Positions 33,763 through 43,843 are shown, counted from the stretch's first letter. The stretch: DNA of 64,000 bases from Bog-756 sp963725275 (GCA_963725275.1 CAVRXS010000003.1:372001-436000), one strand, 5' to 3'. Notes: generated from the letters alone by a model not told the origin. Program-made: numbers and translations.

Positions 33763-35064
33763 GTGCCTGATCGGGGGATCGTGGGAAAGAAGCAGCAGGG
33801 CCGTGCACTCGAACGGACGCGGGGGTCGACTCGATGGCACCCACGGGCCCTACCAATCGTTGTCGCCCTGATGATGCTGTGCATCGTCGGAGCTGCGTGC
33901 GGCTCGTCGAGCCCGTCATCCTTGCCGGCGCCCGCCGGCCTGCCCGCCTTCTACTCGGTTCCGCAACCACTTCCGTCAGGTCCGCCGGGCACGCTCATAA
34001 AATCACAGAAAGTGGCGGTCGGCGGACTGCACGGCACCGTCTACCGGGTCATGTACATGTCGGAGTCGGTGCAGAACAAACCGGTGGTCGTGACAGGCCT
34101 CGTGATCGTCCCTGTCCGCCGTGCGCCCCCCGGGGGATACCCGGTGGTGAGTTGGGGCCACGGCACGAACGGGATGGCGGACCAATGCGCCCCGTCGTTG
34201 GATCCCACACAGGCCGTGCCATTGACCAACGGTCTGTTGGACCAAGGGTGGGAGGTAACCGCCAGCGACTATCAGGGAGAAGGGACACCTGGGCTTCTGC
34301 CCTACATCGTGGGCGTGAGCGCGGCGCGTAACACCATCGACATCGTCCGGGCCGCCCGTCACCTCGCGGCGGCCCATGCCAGCACCAAGTATGTGGTGTG
34401 GGGTCATTCCGAGGGTGGGCAGACGGCGATGTTCGCCCTGAACATCGGCGCCTCGTACGCGCCGGAACTCCACTTGGACGGAGTGGTCGCCGGTGCGCCT
34501 CCGTCCCAGTTCAACCTGGTGTACGACTTCCTGAAGACGAGTCCGTTCCGCTATTACCTGTTCATGGTTGCCGGCGCGTACCAGTCCGCCTATGGCAACA
34601 CGGCAGCACCGCTGTCTCAGGTCCTGACCCCCCTGGGCATCAGTCTGCTTCCCGATCTCACCAAGGGGTGCGCCGACTATCTCGCGAGCGTGGTCGACAA
34701 ATACTCAACTGCGCAGTTCGAGAAGACCGACCCGTTCACGGTTCCCGCGTGGAAAGTGCTGCTCAGCGAAAACGATCCGGAGAGCTTTTCCTCGGCCAGT
34801 AGTGTGCCGCTGCTCATCATCCAAGGGGGAGACGACGAGCAGATCCCAGTAGCTTCCACCCAACTCTTGGCGTCGCATCTGTGCGGGTTGGGCCAGGATC
34901 TCGAGCGTTGGATCTACCCGGGCCAGAGCCACGCAGGAGTGATCGGGCCCTCGTTCAACGACATGGTGCACTGGATCCGCGATCGCTTCGCAGGGGGCAC
35001 CAACCCGGACCCGTACGCGCCAGTGGGGTTACCAGGAGTCCAGGTCACCAGCTGCCCGAGCTGA
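33763..35064 (+). CDS. Secretory lipase/esterase lipoprotein
   Basis: The 433-residue alpha/beta hydrolase is of the secretory-lipase (LIP) family. A lipoprotein signal ends LCIVGAAC, so it should be anchored on the outer face of the membrane. The catalytic triad is visible: Ser in WGHSEGGQT, Asp in IQGGDDEQIPV and His in YPGQSHAGV. SWGHGTNGMADQCAPS is the family oxyanion region. The GTG at 33763 or the GTG at 33781 could be the start; both keep the signal. It stands alone between the TetR gene and a GNAT gene. It probably cleaves lipid or polymer esters. Confidence 0.9.
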   Translation: MPDRGIVGKKQQGRALERTRGSTRWHPRALPIVVALMMLCIVGAACGSSSPSSLPAPAGLPAFYSVPQPLPSGPPGTLIKSQKVAVGGLHGTVYRVMYMSESVQNKPVVVTGLVIVPVRRAPPGGYPVVSWGHGTNGMADQCAPSLDPTQAVPLTNGLLDQGWEVTASDYQGEGTPGLLPYIVGVSAARNTIDIVRAARHLAAAHASTKYVVWGHSEGGQTAMFALNIGASYAPELHLDGVVAGAPPSQFNLVYDFLKTSPFRYYLFMVAGAYQSAYGNTAAPLSQVLTPLGISLLPDLTKGCADYLASVVDKYSTAQFEKTDPFTVPAWKVLLSENDPESFSSASSVPLLIIQGGDDEQIPVASTQLLASHLCGLGQDLERWIYPGQSHAGVIGPSFNDMVHWIRDRFAGGTNPDPYAPVGLPGVQVTSCPS

Positions 35065-35134
35065 CATCGGCGTGGGTGGCCAGAGTGCGATTCGGTCGGA
35101 ATCGCCAGACCTCTCAGCGATAGCGTGAACGCCG

Positions 35135-35692
35135 ATGCCGCCACTGCCTCGTTTCGTCGTGAGGGAGATGCAACCTAGCGAGGTAGGGATTCGCATCGAC
35201 TACTTCCACGATTCGTCGGATGAGCATCTCCTGAAGGTGGGAGTCGACAGGGCATCGCTGCCGTCAAGAGAAGGTTGGCGGGAGGCCTACATGGAGGACG
35301 TTGCACGTCCGATCGAGGACCGAGAAGGGTACGCCCTGCTCTGGGAACTCGATGGCCGTGTGATCGGCTTCAGTTCTGCGGACCGGATCGTCTTCGGGGA
35401 GGAGGCCTTCATGCACCTCCACATTGTGAGCCCCGAGTTGCGCCACCGGGGCTTCGGATCTGAATTCGTGAAGGAATCAGCTCGCCACTACTTCCGAGTG
35501 CTCCAGCTCGAGCGCTTGTACTGCGAGCCGAACGCCTTCAATACTGTGCCGAACCGGGCCTTGCAGCGTGCCGGCTTCCACTATCTCTTCACGCACGAAA
35601 CGAAACCGACTCCGATCAACTTCCACCAGGCAATTACCCGATGGATGTTGGAACGCAGGGACTCAGGCGCTCAACCCCCAGGTGGTCGGTAA
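35135..35692 (+). CDS. GNAT family N-acetyltransferase
   Basis: The 185-residue protein has the GNAT fold. It has GYALLWELDGRVIGFSSADRI, then the acetyl-CoA strand MHLHIVSPELRHRGFGSEFVKES (a loose R-x-x-G-x-G/A), and LERLYCEPNAFNTVPNRALQRAGFHYL. The C-terminus ends in a polar tail that overlaps, tail to tail, the GYD gene on the other strand by 22 bases. The acceptor (amine, antibiotic or protein) cannot be told. Length is normal. Confidence 0.85.
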   Translation: MPPLPRFVVREMQPSEVGIRIDYFHDSSDEHLLKVGVDRASLPSREGWREAYMEDVARPIEDREGYALLWELDGRVIGFSSADRIVFGEEAFMHLHIVSPELRHRGFGSEFVKESARHYFRVLQLERLYCEPNAFNTVPNRALQRAGFHYLFTHETKPTPINFHQAITRWMLERRDSGAQPPGGR

Positions 35693-35991
35693 TCGCCACC
35701 CACCTTCACGGCAGCGTCGATTTCCTCCGGAGTCAAGAGGATGGTGGTCTTTATGTCTATCTTGCCGCTCGCCCCAATGAGCAGAGCGACCCCGGCCGCA
35801 GTCGCGTTGTCCGGCAGGTCAATGATCGTCACCACATCCGCTTCACCGAACGCGTAGTAGAACGCGTCGAGCTTTCCGCCAACGCTGGCACACGCCTTTT
35901 CGACGGCGGTTCGACGAGCTGAGCCACCCTCCTTGCGGAGCCCCTGGACCCCATCTCCGATATAAGACGCCTGGACAAGGTATTTCGGCAT
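35671..35991 (-). CDS. GYD domain protein
   Basis: The 106-residue protein matches the GYD family of small ferredoxin-like alpha/beta proteins: MPKYLVQASYIGDGVQGLRKEGG, then GGKLDAFYYAFGEADVVTIIDLPD, then TTILLTPEEIDAAV. The family has no defined activity. The ribosome site AAGGAGG is strong, with seven bases to the ATG, so good expression is likely. It stands alone and converges on the GNAT gene. Confidence 0.88.
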   Translation of the reverse strand: MPKYLVQASYIGDGVQGLRKEGGSARRTAVEKACASVGGKLDAFYYAFGEADVVTIIDLPDNATAAGVALLIGASGKIDIKTTILLTPEEIDAAVKVGGDYRPPGG

Positions 35992-36092
35992 CGAGTTCCC
36001 TCCTTTGGTCGCAGACGCCCGAGTTTCGCGCTCATTGGCGGGAGCGGCAACGGGGCGTGCACAGGACCCGGACCCGGCCTACAATTGGGGCC

Positions 36093-36503
36093 GTGCGGTT
36101 CAACCACATGGAACTCACATTCGCCCGCGGCACCCTGACCGATCAGTTCCGCGAGGAGGTCGACGGCTTCTACAACTCCGTGTTCGGTTGGTCGGCAACC
36201 GATGCCGACGTCGTCGGTCAGCGATGCCACCTCCTGCTTCCGGACGCCGATCAGTTCATCCTGCTGGCCGAAAGCGGCAGGCCGATGAGCTCGCCGGGTT
36301 TCGATCACCTCGGTCTGCTCCAGGACTCGAGGGCCGAGGTCGATAGCCTGCTCGAGGCGTGTAAGCGGTACCAGGAGAAGGACGATCGTGTACAGATCCA
36401 GGAGTACGAGGATCTGGTGTATCCGAACCTCACCGTGCACGCCTTCTATGTGAAGTACCTGCTTCCTATCTATTTCGACGTCCAGTCGATGGAACGCGCC
36501 TGA
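36093..36503 (+). CDS. VOC-like small protein
   Basis: The 136-residue product begins VRFNHMELTFARGTL and contains VDGFYNSVFGWSATDA, FILLAESGRP, FDHLGLLQDS and a C-terminal LTVHAFYVKYLLPIYFDVQ. This is the VOC fold arrangement of two beta-alpha-beta-beta-beta modules. Candidate metal ligands are His6 and Glu8 with His in FDHLG. The GTG at 36093 is chosen over a frame start 36 bases upstream because the fold begins there. The substrate is unknown. No operon partner is visible. Confidence 0.75.
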   Translation: MRFNHMELTFARGTLTDQFREEVDGFYNSVFGWSATDADVVGQRCHLLLPDADQFILLAESGRPMSSPGFDHLGLLQDSRAEVDSLLEACKRYQEKDDRVQIQEYEDLVYPNLTVHAFYVKYLLPIYFDVQSMERA

Positions 36504-36579
36504 TCGTCCTCCTAGCCGCGTCGCCCTCCGGTAAAGAGACGGTCCCGACCGCCGACCACGACCGGGTTTCATCGCCGAG

Positions 36580-37317
36580 CTACGTGCGCACTGCTCGCCA
36601 GCAACGGCAACTCATGGGCATCTCGACCTCACCGTCGGCGGCTATGGACGATGCGACGGCCCGCATACGGCTCAGCTCCCGCTTTCTGACGTCCGGCGAC
36701 ATCGTGATCATGGAGCTGTAGGTCCCGGCCAGACCAACCAGCTGCTCCTGCGTCATCGGCATCGACCACTTGACAATGTTCCCCTCCGTCCCGGTGAACG
36801 GTGATCGAGGAGGTAGCTCGACGCGATGACGCCGTTCCCTGTCTCCGGGAGATCGGTCTCTCGGTCCTAACAGCTCGGCGACCCATTCGACTGACCGGTC
36901 GGCGCTGTTCCCAATTACACCGAGCACACCTCCGGATCTCAGCACTCGACCGATCTCGCCGATGGTCAGATCGGTATTCATCCAATGCCAGGCAGCCGAG
37001 ATGGTCACCGCATCGAGTGACCCGGATCGGATCGGCAGTCCTTCGGCTCGCCCTTTGATCGCCGATATCTCCGGTGATCGGCTCTTCAGAACGTGGAGCA
37101 TCCGCATGTCGGGCTCAACAGCGATGACCTCATGTCCCCGCGTGCTGAGGTGTCGGGTGAGCACGCCAGTCCCAGCACCGATGTCAGCGACGATCCCACC
37201 CGTCGATTGCAGCACCCAATCGACGGCCGTCATCGGTGGTCCTGGTCTGAAACGGTCGTACATCTCGGCCACGGATCCGAACGATGAAGCCCGGGCCGCG
37301 GTGTCCGGTTCTGCCAT
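36580..37317 (-). CDS. Class I SAM-dependent methyltransferase
   Basis: The 245-residue methyltransferase has motif I VADIGAGTGVLTRHL, post-I VIAVEPDMRML, and GRAEGLPIRSGSLDAVTISAAWHWMN (motif II region with the trans-aconitate-methyltransferase-like AWHW). Motif III is VLRSGGVLGVIGN. The start MAEPDTAARASSFGSVAEMYDRFRP is typical of the family. It lies divergent from the GH92 gene with about 115 bases between starts. The acceptor is unknown. Length and motifs are complete. Confidence 0.88.
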   Translation of the reverse strand: MAEPDTAARASSFGSVAEMYDRFRPGPPMTAVDWVLQSTGGIVADIGAGTGVLTRHLSTRGHEVIAVEPDMRMLHVLKSRSPEISAIKGRAEGLPIRSGSLDAVTISAAWHWMNTDLTIGEIGRVLRSGGVLGVIGNSADRSVEWVAELLGPRDRSPGDRERRHRVELPPRSPFTGTEGNIVKWSMPMTQEQLVGLAGTYSSMITMSPDVRKRELSRMRAVASSIAADGEVEMPMSCRCWRAVRT

Positions 37318-37432
37318 GGACCCGACGGTACCGGTCCGGTCCGGTGATTCGTCATCGCCTACGCCTGCGACCCCGCACAAGTGATCAGCGGGCACCCGTG
37401 TGCCCACGCATGCTGCGCCTAGTGTTTGCCCC

Positions 37433-40237
37433 ATGTCGACGGCGGCCAGGCGTTGGGTTGTGCTCGTCACGGTCGCGGTTGTCGCGCTCACGGTGGGGGC
37501 AGTGGTGGTCGTCCTCCAGGAGGGCTCGTCCGGGCCGGCGAGTGTCGAGGCGGGTGCCGAGAGCCCAGCCGGGTCGCCCATCACGGTCCCCTCGGGTCCG
37601 CCCTCGGGTGGACCGGCAGATCTTGTGGATCCGATGGCAGGGACGGGAATCGGGTCGGCGGAACCGGCGAACGTGAGCGAGTACCCGGGTGCCTCGGTGC
37701 CACTGGGAATGGTCCAGTTCAGCCCCGACACCTCGCCGGATCGCCAGGTCACGACCGGGTCCGGCTACGACTACGCCGACTCCGACATCTCCGGCTTCAG
37801 CCTGACCCACCTCTCGGGACCGGGCTGCGCAATCTACGGAGACATCCCGATCCTTCCGACCAGCGGGCCGATGCCTGCCAACCCCGAGGACGCGGTCCAG
37901 CCTTTTTCACATGCGAACGAACGGGCCTCGGCGGGCAACTACGCGGTAAGCGTCGGTTCGGGACACCAGGGCATCGGCGTCCAACTCAGCGCCACCACCC
38001 GGAGCGCGCTGGGGGCGTTCACCTTTCCCGCATCGCCGGCACCCGCAGACGCAGTCGACCCCACCGACGGTGACCACCTCCTGTTCAAGGTGAGCGACTC
38101 CGCCAACGGGTCGAGCGCCGCGCGGGTGCAGGTCGTCGGGACCGATGAGCTCACTGGATCGGTGACCAGCGGGGACTTCTGTGGCATCCCGGGCAACTAC
38201 ACCCTCTACTTCGCGGCGCGCTTCTCCAGAGCGTTTGTGTCCAGTGGGACCTGGCTGAACGGCACCGTGAGCTCGAAGCGGTCCTGCACGGGTACCGCCG
38301 CTGTGGCCTGCGGTGCCTGGCTGAACTTCGGTCGTCCGGGCCGATCGGGACGTCGGACGGTTCTGGCCAAGGTGGGCATCTCCTTCGTCTCTCCGGAGGG
38401 GGCCGCGTCGAACCTGGCAACCGAGGATCCGGGCTGGAACTTTGCAACGGTCTCCGAGGCGGCAACCGCTGAGTGGAACGGACTCTTGGACCGCGTGGCC
38501 GTCCAGGGAGGCACAGAGACTGCTCAGCGCACCTTCTACACGGCTCTCTACCACTCCTTGTTGTTCCCCTCCGTGTTCAGCGACGATGACGGCAGGTACA
38601 TCGGGTTCGACCACCGGGTCCACACGTTGGCCAAGGGTGAGGTGCAGTACGCCAACATCTCGGAGGCTGACATCTACCGATCCGAGGTTCCCCTCCTGGC
38701 CCTGCTGTTGCCCGGACCGACCTCCCAGATGGTCCAGTCCCTGCTGAACGACGCCGCCCAGACAAAGGGAGGGTTCCTGCCCAGGTGGGCGATCGCCGAC
38801 AACGACGCGAGCCAGTGGGACGGGGACTCGGCCGACCCGATCATCGCCGACGCCTACGCGTTCGGGGCGCGCCAGTTCAGCCTCACGGATGCGCTCAGGG
38901 CGATGATCCACGGGGCCACCGTTTCCGAAAGCGGCGGCCTCGTGATCGAGCGGCAGAATTTGGCCAAGTACGAGGCCCAGGGTTGGGTGCCGGAGCTGAC
39001 CTATGACCTGACCTCGTACCCCTACACCGACGGGGGTTCGGAGACCCTCGAGTACTCGATCGACGACTTCTCGATCTCGCAGCTCGCCTCCGCCTCGGGT
39101 GACCGGGCCGAGGCGGCGGTCTTCGCCAAGCGTGGCCAGAACTGGCAGAACCTGTTCGACCCCGGCACTGGCTACCTCTCTGCCCGCCAGGCCGACGGAA
39201 GCTTCCCGGCCGGACCGGCCTTCCAACCGGCGAGCCCCTCGCTCCAGGCCCAAGGGGTGGCCCAGCAGGGTTTCGAGGAAGGCAACGCCATCCAGTACAC
39301 CTGGGCGGTTCCCCAGAACCTGGCCGGACTCATCGGGCTCATGGGCGGGGACCCGGCGGCAGTGGCCAAGCTCGACACGTTCTTCACCCAGCTCAACGCG
39401 ACCCGGTTCGCGCCATACGACTGGGCCGGCAACGAACCGGGCGAGTGGATCCCCTTCGAGTACGACTACGCCGGAGAGCCCTGGGCGACCCAATCGGTCG
39501 TGCGACGCATCATGACCCAGCTCTACCTGCTCGCCCCGGCCGCCGAGCCGGGCGAGGACGACCTCGGGGCCCTCTCCTCGTGGTACGTCTGGGCCGCCCT
39601 GGGTCTCTATCCCGAGACTCCGGGGGTGGCCAGCCTGGTCATGACTAGTCCCCTCTTCCCCCGGGTGGCCATCACCGAGGGGAACGGCCACACCCTCACC
39701 ATCACCGGCACGCACGCCCCCGATCCGTACATCCAACAAGCACAGCTCGCGATCGGGTCTGATGGATCTTCGACCTGGGACAAGCCGTGGCTCCCCGCCT
39801 CTGCCCTCTCGGAAGGAGCCGCTCTGGCCGTCGACCTGGGTCCGTCGCCCAACGACACATGGGGATCGAGCGCATCGGCCGCACCTCCCTCGTTCTCACG
39901 AGGTGCCGCCCCAGCGGTTCCGTTCACGATCCCAGGCGGAACGGTCACAGTGCCCGCCGGCGGCGCTACAACCATGCAGCTCGGCGTGCAGGAAGGTGCA
40001 GGCCCGGGAAGCTCCGGGTCGGCTCGAACGGTCGCGTGGCACGTGGTCCCCTCGGCAGGGGCCGCCGGGGTGACCATCTCGCCCAGCTCAGGAACCTTGC
40101 GTGTGGTCGACGGCCGCTCGACGACGCCGATTCGGGTGACCTCCGGAAGCCCGGGAATCTCGTCGGTCACGATTGACCTGAACCAGGGCGACTCTCCCCT
40201 CCCGAGCGTGACCCTCGACGTCGACACCCTCCCCTGA
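37433..40237 (+). CDS. GH92 alpha-mannosidase, secreted or membrane-anchored
   Basis: The 934-residue enzyme begins with a signal or anchor (RRWVVLVTVAVVALTVGAVVVVL). The GH92 hallmarks are VDPMAGTGIGS, then VQFSPDTSPD, DISGFSLTHLSGPGC, GGSETLEYSIDDFSISQLA, WAGNEPGEWIPFEYDYAGEPWATQ, and DDLGALSSWYVWAALGLYP. The family removes mannose by inversion with Ca2+; catalytic acids lie in the GNEP and DDLGALSS stretches. A C-terminal extension of about 100 residues is Ser/Gly/Thr-rich with a beta-sandwich look. It probably trims mannan or actinobacterial or fungal glycans. No neighbouring sugar transporter is seen. Confidence 0.95.
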   Translation: MSTAARRWVVLVTVAVVALTVGAVVVVLQEGSSGPASVEAGAESPAGSPITVPSGPPSGGPADLVDPMAGTGIGSAEPANVSEYPGASVPLGMVQFSPDTSPDRQVTTGSGYDYADSDISGFSLTHLSGPGCAIYGDIPILPTSGPMPANPEDAVQPFSHANERASAGNYAVSVGSGHQGIGVQLSATTRSALGAFTFPASPAPADAVDPTDGDHLLFKVSDSANGSSAARVQVVGTDELTGSVTSGDFCGIPGNYTLYFAARFSRAFVSSGTWLNGTVSSKRSCTGTAAVACGAWLNFGRPGRSGRRTVLAKVGISFVSPEGAASNLATEDPGWNFATVSEAATAEWNGLLDRVAVQGGTETAQRTFYTALYHSLLFPSVFSDDDGRYIGFDHRVHTLAKGEVQYANISEADIYRSEVPLLALLLPGPTSQMVQSLLNDAAQTKGGFLPRWAIADNDASQWDGDSADPIIADAYAFGARQFSLTDALRAMIHGATVSESGGLVIERQNLAKYEAQGWVPELTYDLTSYPYTDGGSETLEYSIDDFSISQLASASGDRAEAAVFAKRGQNWQNLFDPGTGYLSARQADGSFPAGPAFQPASPSLQAQGVAQQGFEEGNAIQYTWAVPQNLAGLIGLMGGDPAAVAKLDTFFTQLNATRFAPYDWAGNEPGEWIPFEYDYAGEPWATQSVVRRIMTQLYLLAPAAEPGEDDLGALSSWYVWAALGLYPETPGVASLVMTSPLFPRVAITEGNGHTLTITGTHAPDPYIQQAQLAIGSDGSSTWDKPWLPASALSEGAALAVDLGPSPNDTWGSSASAAPPSFSRGAAPAVPFTIPGGTVTVPAGGATTMQLGVQEGAGPGSSGSARTVAWHVVPSAGAAGVTISPSSGTLRVVDGRSTTPIRVTSGSPGISSVTIDLNQGDSPLPSVTLDVDTLP

Positions 40238-40285
40238 TCGCCGCCTCACCGATGTGATCCGACGCGTGGACGGGTCGACCACGCG

Positions 40286-41089
40286 TCAGTGGGCGGAGAC
40301 CGCTCTCGCGTAGACCAGCGTCGTCACCTGATCGGTGGACATGTCGACGAGCTCGACCTGGACCGGCGCATCCGGTCCGGTGCCCAAGAGTCTGCTCCGG
40401 GTACGGACCGGGCCCACCTGCGCCATCCGGAGATACCTGAGGTCGAGGTCGGTCACCACCACGGGCGATTCGAAACGTGTCGCCAGCAGATCCTCGGCAG
40501 CAGCCTCGGCCAGCAGCGCGACCATCGCGCCCTGCAGCGTCCCCGCAGGGTTGCGGAGGCCTGCAGCGACGTCGACCTGCACAACCCCTTCGGCCGCATC
40601 GATCACTTCGATTCCGGCTTCCTCGCGCAGCGGTCGGGTCAGCGTGCCTGGATCGCGGAAGATCAGAGGGATCTGCCCGACCGGCACATTCGGTTTAGGT
40701 GGATCGGTCGCCCTGCGAGAGACGTTCACGAACCCGATGGCGCCGACCGCGACCGGGGCTCCTTGGTCGGTCGTGAGCTCGACCAGACAGGTGGCAGATC
40801 GCCGCCCCTGGCGCAGGATCGTGCTCGTCGCGTCAATCCGTTCGGGTGCTGCTATCGGGCGCATCCGGACCGACATGTCCGAGGTGAGTGTCCACACGCC
40901 GGCGTCCTGATCCAGGGGGATTCCCGCCACCACGTCGATGACGAACGAGAGGGCACTCGCCCGCACGACGCCGTGATGGAGCGTCTCCTCCTGGGGCCTC
41001 AGTTCGATGGTGAGGGAACCGTCCTCGAACCGCGCCGTCACCCCGAGCCGGCTCGGAACGGACAGTCCCGGGCCCGATATGTCTGTCAT
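40286..41089 (-). CDS. Tandem hot-dog fold thioesterase-like protein
   Basis: The 267-residue protein looks like two hot-dog modules. The first has LHHGVVRASALSFVIDVVAGIP and MSVRMRPIAAPERIDATSTI. The second has NPAGTLQGAMVALLAEAAAEDLL, the PaaI-type catalytic helix, and VVTDLDLRYLRMAQVGPVRTRSRLL. Double hot-dog proteins hydrolyse acyl-CoA thioesters. It converges on the GH92 gene and is divergent from the substrate-binding lipoprotein. Specificity cannot be inferred. Confidence 0.82.
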   Translation of the reverse strand: MTDISGPGLSVPSRLGVTARFEDGSLTIELRPQEETLHHGVVRASALSFVIDVVAGIPLDQDAGVWTLTSDMSVRMRPIAAPERIDATSTILRQGRRSATCLVELTTDQGAPVAVGAIGFVNVSRRATDPPKPNVPVGQIPLIFRDPGTLTRPLREEAGIEVIDAAEGVVQVDVAAGLRNPAGTLQGAMVALLAEAAAEDLLATRFESPVVVTDLDLRYLRMAQVGPVRTRSRLLGTGPDAPVQVELVDMSTDQVTTLVYARAVSAH

Positions 41090-41193
41090 GTGGTCTCCAG
41101 AATCGACACAAGTTTTCAGATGCTAACGGCATGGATACTGGTCGGGCGGGGAGACAGATGGAAATCGATGGCACCACAGTCGGACATGGTCAT

Positions 41194-42490
41194 ATGCTCC
41201 TCCGGATACGGCAGACCCCGCTCTCAGGCTTGGCCATCTGCCTGGCGCTCATGGCCGGGCTGCTGACCGCGTGTTCCTCGACCAACTCGACGAGCAGTGC
41301 CGCAAGCAGTTCCTCGACACCACCGATCCCGGCGGCCGCCTTCCAGGACCACACCGGGGTAACGCCCACATCGGTGACAATCGGCAATGTCTCGACCCAG
41401 TCGGCCGGCCTGTTCACGGGCGCGGTCGTGGGAACCGAGGCCTACGCCGCCTATGTGAACTCGGAGGGTGGGGTCAACGGCCGCAAGATCGTGGTGTCCA
41501 GCTCCGACGACCGGTTCCAGGGTGCCCTCAACAAGCAGGAGGTCCAGAGCATCTTCCAGTCCGACTTTGCCAATGTGGGCGGACTTTCTCTCGAAGACAG
41601 CTTCAGCGAGCCCCTGATCGAAGCCAATCCAGGATTCCCCGACATCACGCCGTCGCTCGACCCGGCGACAGAGAAGCTCCCGAACAACTTCACCCCGCTC
41701 CCTGCCTCGAACGGGTGGCCGACGGGTCCACTCCTCTACTTCAAGCAGAAGTACCCGACCGAGATCGCCCACACGGCCACGATCATCGCCGCCCTGCCGT
41801 CGACGGAGCTGACCTGGGACAACGAGAAGCAAGCCATGCAGCATCTGGGCTACACGGTGCTCTATGACCCGGCGCTTCCTGCGACGACGACGGACTTCAC
41901 GGCACAGGTGGTGGCCATGAAGAGCGGCCGGCGTGCAGATCCTCTTCCTCGAGCAAGAACCCCAGAACTACGCGTCGGCCATCTTCCGAGATCTCACCCA
42001 GCAGAACTTCCACCCTGTGGTGGTCTTGGGCGCCGCCGCCTACAGCAAGCAGCTCATTCCGAACGCCGGCGGACCCAACGCGGTCGACGGGGCCTACCTC
42101 GAGCAGGGAGCGTCGCTCTACCTCGGCGAGGACGCAGCCCGGATCCCGACGATCACCACATTCAACACCTGGGTCCAGAAGGTCTCACCGGGATTCATGA
42201 CCGACTTCTTCACGCTCACCGGGTGGTTGTGCGGCGAGCTGTTCGTCGACGCGCTGCGCAACGCCGGCACGGACCCGAGTCGGGGGTCTCTCCTGCAGGC
42301 ACTGCGGAAGGTCACCGCATTCGAGAGCGGGAACCTCGTCCCGGTGAGCAACCCGGCCGGCAAAGTGCCGGTTATCTGCTACATCCTGGGGAGAATCACC
42401 AACGGCACGTTCCAGCGACTCGACGACCCGCCAGTTACCGGCAGCACCCATGGATTCCGCTGCGACGGCACCTACTACCGGGGGACCTGA
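41194..42490 (+). pseudogene. Branched-chain amino acid-type substrate-binding lipoprotein, frameshifted near 41928
   Basis: From the ATG at 41194 a lipoprotein signal (LSGLAICLALMAGLLTAC) leads to a Leu/Ile/Val-BP-like periplasmic-binding fold: VTIGNVSTQSAGLFTGAVVGTEAYAAYVNSEGGVNGRKI, then DDRFQGALNKQEVQSIF. At GGCCGG (41926-41931) the frame slips. Removing one base gives MKSGGVQILFLEQEPQNYASAIFRDL and the rest to 42490, in total about 431 residues. No permease or ATPase of an ABC importer lies nearby, so the partner is elsewhere or it acts as a receptor. Confidence 0.82.
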
Positions 42491-42499
42491 TCGGCGTCC

Positions 42500-43843
42500 T
42501 CAGCTGCGGACGGAAAACAATCGCCACGCGCCGAGGACCCCCTTGAGCTCGTGCTCGCCCCGTTCTTCGAACTGGAGGCCGGACCCCGCAACGAGATCCT
42601 TCACGGTCGACGAGACCAGGACCTCACCGCCATTGGCGAGGCTGGATACACGCTGTCCGATGGCGACAGCGATGCCGGCGATGTCGTCGCCGCGAAGCTC
42701 GATCTCCCCCGTATGCAGACCGGACCGGACCTCGAGTCCCAATCCGCTCAGCAGCTCACGAACGGCGCAGGCACAGTGGATCGCCCGGGCCGGACCGTCA
42801 AAGACGGCGAGGAATCCATCCCCCATCGTCTTGATCTCTCGGCCCCGGTGACGAAGGAGCTGGGATCGCACCATTGCATCGTGAGCGTCAAGGAGCGCAC
42901 GCCAGGCTCGATCGCCCATCTCTGTAGCGCGTTGCGTCGAGCCGACGATGTCCGTGAACAGGACCGTGGCCAGAACGCGTTCGGTGTCACGGGGAGGCCG
43001 TACCCCTGTGAGGAACTCCTCCATCTCGTCGACGAGGCCATCGGTATCTCCCGCAAAGAACGAGTGATCCTCTCCCTCGAGCTCCTTGTAGACCGCCCCT
43101 GGAATGTGTTGGGCGAGATAGCGGCCGTGCTCGGCACGAACGTGTCGGTCCCCTTGACGGTGAATGACCAGGGTGGGTGCTTGAATAGAGGGCAGGACAT
43201 GGTGGACGTTGGTCTCGGACACGACTCGCATGAAGGCATCGACGCTGGTGGGGCTAGTGCTCAGACGCTGAGAGCGAAGCATCCACTGGCTCCATTGCCG
43301 ATCGTTGACCATGCTTGGCGCCATACCCGCAGCCAGATTGTCGAGCGTTCCCCAGGATGCAACCATGGCATCCAGATAGGAGTCCAACAGCTCGGCCGGC
43401 AGGCCCAGGTCGTAGTCGGGGCCCTGCACGAACCGCGCATAGGTATTGACGAGCACCAGGGCTGAGACCCGTTGGGGGTACGTGGCGGCGAACAGCATCA
43501 CGGGAGAGCCACCGTCGTTGATGCCGCCGATCACTGCTCTGTCCGACCCTGCTGCTCCCATCACAGCCGAGATATCGTCGAGCCACGCGTCGAGTCCGGG
43601 AAGACCAGCCAGGGTCAGGGCGTCTGAGCTTCCCCACCCCCGGGCATCGAACCAGATGTTGCGGCTGAAGCTACCGAGACGCTCCAGCATCTGAGCTATT
43701 CGCGGCTCTTCCCAGAGGCAATCGATCGGGTTGGAAGCGTCCCGGATCACGACGAGGTCCCGTGGACCGTCGCCCCAGACCTGGTATGCGATGCGCACCC
43801 CGTCGATGGTCCGGGCATATCGGGTCGTGGGGGGGTCGGTCAT
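42500..43843 (-). CDS. Alpha/beta hydrolase-fold domain fused to a class III cyclase
   Basis: The 447-residue protein has an alpha/beta hydrolase domain at 8-275 and a class III nucleotide cyclase at about 285-445. In the first, the nucleophile elbow reads GGINDGG, so Asn109 replaces Ser; the late GEDHSF His remains. It is likely a ligand sensor rather than an esterase. The cyclase has TVLFTDIVGSTQRA and IKTMGDGFLAVFDGP with both metal Asp residues, plus VRSGLHTGEIE. It should make cAMP or cGMP in response to a bound small molecule. Relatives with Ser at the elbow are common in actinobacteria. It stands alone. Confidence 0.88.
   Translation of the reverse strand: MTDPPTTRYARTIDGVRIAYQVWGDGPRDLVVIRDASNPIDCLWEEPRIAQMLERLGSFSRNIWFDARGWGSSDALTLAGLPGLDAWLDDISAVMGAAGSDRAVIGGINDGGSPVMLFAATYPQRVSALVLVNTYARFVQGPDYDLGLPAELLDSYLDAMVASWGTLDNLAAGMAPSMVNDRQWSQWMLRSQRLSTSPTSVDAFMRVVSETNVHHVLPSIQAPTLVIHRQGDRHVRAEHGRYLAQHIPGAVYKELEGEDHSFFAGDTDGLVDEMEEFLTGVRPPRDTERVLATVLFTDIVGSTQRATEMGDRAWRALLDAHDAMVRSQLLRHRGREIKTMGDGFLAVFDGPARAIHCACAVRELLSGLGLEVRSGLHTGEIELRGDDIAGIAVAIGQRVSSLANGGEVLVSSTVKDLVAGSGLQFEERGEHELKGVLGAWRLFSVRS

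Noticed and set aside
35829..36572. 247-codon minus-strand frame opposite the VOC-like gene
   Set aside because: It is antisense to a gene with VOC features and overlaps the start of the GYD gene.
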